A DNA stretch of 37,294 nt, taken from the IMG/VR virus record IMGVR_UViG_3300030450_003059, positions 1-37,294 of that record. One strand, written 5' to 3'. The notes beneath the pieces are model-generated. The model had not been told where the DNA came from. It ran no database searches and saw only the letters and a list, made by a program, of their open reading frames with translations. Shown here piece after piece: positions 35,254 to 37,294 of the stretch. The stretch is from a virus. Made by a program: the position numbers and the translations under genes. How positions within the stretch are numbered: the first letter of the stretch is position 1; each line of letters opens with the position of its first letter.

Positions 35254-35813
35254 TGACCTCTGTTGTCGAGATCTGCAATATAGGCTTGACGAACCTGGGC
35301 GACCAGAAGATCTCAAGCCTAACTGACAACAACGAACGAGCACGGCTTTGCAATCTTCGTTATGAAGATACTCGCGATGCCGTGCTCCGCTCGTATCCTT
35401 GGACTTGCGCGGTGACCAGGGCAAAGCTTGCTCGATCGTCAACCGATCCGGTCTGGGGATTTTCTTATCGATACAAGCTTCCCAGTGATTGCCTGAGAGT
35501 CTTGGACCTCTACGATTGGGATGATGAGCATTACATCGAAAACGGATTCATCGTCACCGATTCCGAACAAGCCTGGATCAAATACATCAAACGGATCGAG
35601 GATCCGAATGAGTTTGATTCATTATTGATTCATGCGATCGGATTACGGCTTGCGATGGAAATCGCGGAATCCTTGACAGGCCGACCGGAGCTTCGGAACA
35701 ACATGCTTGGGAAATACAATACCATCCTCGCGGAAGCCAGGAGTGCTGACAGTTCCGAGCGTGGCAATGTGAATACGATCTATGCAGATGTTTTTCTCGA
35801 AGCCAGGAGATAA
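35253..35813 (+). CDS. Tail tubular protein A (adaptor) (186 aa)
   Basis: Resembles T7 gp11: EICNIGLTNLGDQKISSLTD, then NERARLCNLRYEDTRDAVLR, SYPWTCAVTRAKLA, YRYKLPSDCLRVLDL and a C-terminal helix region SSERGNVNTIYADVFLEARR (in pieces). The dodecameric adaptor connects portal and nozzle. Length is typical. ATG overlaps the preceding stop, and the stop is directly followed by the nozzle ATG. Confidence 0.9.
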   Translation: MTSVVEICNIGLTNLGDQKISSLTDNNERARLCNLRYEDTRDAVLRSYPWTCAVTRAKLARSSTDPVWGFSYRYKLPSDCLRVLDLYDWDDEHYIENGFIVTDSEQAWIKYIKRIEDPNEFDSLLIHAIGLRLAMEIAESLTGRPELRNNMLGKYNTILAEARSADSSERGNVNTIYADVFLEARR

Positions 35814-37294
35814 ATGCCTCGAGTCCAAGCCGTCCAGACATCATTTGCGGATGGTCAAATCTCTCCGAGAATGCAGGGATATGTTGATCTTCCCAGCTAC
35901 AAGAATTCTTTAAAAGTTTGTCAAAATTACGTTCCTCTCCCTCAAGGATCGGTTGCTAGACGACCTGGATCCTACTTCGTTTCCAGAACGAAGGACAACG
36001 CCAGCGTTCGACTCGTCCCTTTCAATTTCGGTCAGGGGCAAAGCTATATTCTTGAGTTCGGCAATTTATATGTCCGATTTTATCGAACCGATGCTGTTCT
36101 CACGACCTCGATTACTGACGGAGGTATATCCTCGGTCAATACCTCGACGAACACGATCACATTAGCAGGATCAGGCCACGGCCTTTCCACGGGTGATGAA
36201 GTTTATCTGACCCTCGGCACTGGAGCAGCTGCCCCAGGTGGTCTCGAGACTTCCCAAAGATATTTCATTCATTATGTTTCCGGAGCGACGATTCGGCTTT
36301 CTCTGGCAGACAATACCCTTGGATCCGCATACAACATCACTTCCGCTGGTTCCGGGACGAGAACCTTCGTCAAACCACTGGAGGTGACAACAACCTACAC
36401 CACTTCAGACTTGGATGATCTTTATTTCACACAATCCGCTGATGTGCTTTTCATTGCTTCTCCAGACTTTGCACCACGGGAATTAAAAAGAACGGCTGAT
36501 ACGACCTGGACTTTGACGACGGATCTCAAAGACGGGCCTTACATGCCGGTCAATACCGAGGTGACGACAGTGACAGTCGCGAGGAATTCCGATGATGCTC
36601 TGATCAAGTCCCTGGTTGATGCGGATATTGATGCAAGCGCGAACTCGTTCACGATCCCGAATCACGGCCTGGTCGATGGACAAACAGTGGATTTTACGGG
36701 GTCTGATTTGCCAAATGGGATAAACGCATCTGGAACAACCTCTCCTTATTATATAGTCAACGCAACTTTAGACACATTTAAAGTAGCTACATCTTATGGA
36801 GGAACAGCTGTAACTTTTTCAGATATTGGATCCGGAGATCGAGAGATTTTTTATGTTGATTACGGATTCAACCTGGCGACCGAGATCTCCGGAGTATCAG
36901 CCTCGATGTCAGATCATTCCTTTACTTCGACCGGACATCCCTTGGTCAACGGGCAGCAAGTCTTTTTTCGAGGTGGTGAAGGAGAACAGGCTGGTCAATT
37001 CGTTGATGGTGATGTGACGACAGGAACTGATACGATCGCGCTATCTGGGCATGATCTGGAAAACGGGGATGTGGTCAATCTTTCAAATAGTGGGGGAGCC
37101 TTACCAGGAGGATTAAATAATACAGCAAATTACTACATTGTTGATAAAGCGACAGATTCAATAAAATTATCATTATTAAAAGGTGGAACTCCGGTTGATA
37201 TAACTTCTGCTGGTGGTGGTGGAACTCATACCATCACTTTCAGTGGTATCAAAACGATCACCGCCGGCACGATGTATTATGTCGTGGCAGCAAC
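35814..37294 (+). CDS. Tail nozzle (tail tubular protein B), N-terminal part with beta repeats, runs off the edge
   Basis: The first 90 residues are typical for gp12-type nozzle proteins: SFADGQISPRMQGYVDLPSY, NYVPLPQGSVARRPGSYFV and VPFNFGQGQSYILEFGNLYV. From about residue 109 on, the protein carries repeat-like inserts with G-H-x-L near the start, YFIHY/YYIV in the middle and a Gly/Thr-rich close, at about residues 109-188, 274-348, 360-405 (partial) and 401-478. The reading frame is open to the last base (two bases of a codon remain). The matching 3' end lies at the left edge of the window. The extra beta domains may decorate the nozzle and contact the host surface. Confidence 0.85.
   Translation, partial: MPRVQAVQTSFADGQISPRMQGYVDLPSYKNSLKVCQNYVPLPQGSVARRPGSYFVSRTKDNASVRLVPFNFGQGQSYILEFGNLYVRFYRTDAVLTTSITDGGISSVNTSTNTITLAGSGHGLSTGDEVYLTLGTGAAAPGGLETSQRYFIHYVSGATIRLSLADNTLGSAYNITSAGSGTRTFVKPLEVTTTYTTSDLDDLYFTQSADVLFIASPDFAPRELKRTADTTWTLTTDLKDGPYMPVNTEVTTVTVARNSDDALIKSLVDADIDASANSFTIPNHGLVDGQTVDFTGSDLPNGINASGTTSPYYIVNATLDTFKVATSYGGTAVTFSDIGSGDREIFYVDYGFNLATEISGVSASMSDHSFTSTGHPLVNGQQVFFRGGEGEQAGQFVDGDVTTGTDTIALSGHDLENGDVVNLSNSGGALPGGLNNTANYYIVDKATDSIKLSLLKGGTPVDITSAGGGGTHTITFSGIKTITAGTMYYVVAA
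36139..37245 (+). repeat. Divergent tandem beta-domain repeats within the nozzle gene
   Basis: At least three full and one partial copy of a 70-80-residue unit with the shared pattern (hydrophobic)-x-GH-x-L-x-x-G-x-x-V, PGGL or NGI, YYIV/YFIHY, a short strand with IKL/IRL/FKV and a closing ITSAG-x-G. Protein-level similarity is clear and DNA-level similarity is low. This may be a reason for an assembly break at the window edge. Confidence 0.6.

Noticed and set aside
1-37294. CRISPR array
   Set aside because: No regularly spaced direct repeats of 23-40 bases were seen anywhere.

Overview
The window looks like an almost complete genome of a temperate, short-tailed (podovirus-type) phage of a bacterium. 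By eye the GC content is in the high 40s percent. It holds a full T7-style virion set: portal, scaffold, capsid, tail tubular A, nozzle, a small gp14-like protein and three very large ejection proteins, plus a T7-type fibre. It has no phage RNA polymerase, DNA polymerase or helicase. Instead it carries an integrase, a CI-like repressor, an excisionase-like protein and lambda O/P-like replication genes, so it should depend on host transcription and host DnaB. An attP core equal to the 3' half of a tRNA-Leu(UAA) gene lies uncut between lysis genes and integrase, which implies the circular or virion form rather than a prophage. The right edge ends inside the nozzle gene and the left edge holds what appears to be that gene's 3' end, so the molecule seems to have been opened there. 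A direct join is out of frame, so some sequence is missing.

Layout. 1-10443 (+): nozzle 3' end, then four genes for ejected virion proteins, two of which resemble polyvalent phage proteins. 10440-13379 (+): AT-rich fibre and fibre-tip cassette with small unknown genes. 13376-14983 (+): lysis block with membrane proteins and an M15 peptidase endolysin. 14984-15170: attP. 15168-17007 (-): integrase, an unknown gene and a CI-like repressor whose second half lies in another frame. 17008-17129: divergent operator and promoter region. 17130-22192 (+): early genes, namely an excisionase-like protein, a second HTH regulator, a Cas4-like PD-(D/E)XK nuclease, a Sak4-like ATPase with a DUF669-type partner, RusA, and the O-like and P-like pair. 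21950-26196 (-): a leftward accessory operon from a clear sigma70-type promoter that overlaps a palindromic operator. It encodes a SprT-like metallopeptidase, a GP88-family protein, several acidic or cysteine-containing unknowns and an HTH protein. 26280-37294 (+): packaging and head genes through tail tubular A and the first two thirds of the nozzle.

How the parts work together. The repressor/operator region would choose between leftward lysogeny genes and rightward replication and recombination genes. The late block builds and packages the particle, and the ejection proteins enter the cell with the DNA. The most unusual signals are regulatory: a family of hairpins with an identical CGGCAA loop (on the transcribed strand) in leaders and gaps of the leftward operon, a hairpin that hides the ribosome binding site of the capsid gene, a switch-like triple hairpin before rusA, a repressor frameshift, and six dispersed (CA)n tracts, three of them at translation starts where a one-unit change would alter the reading frame.
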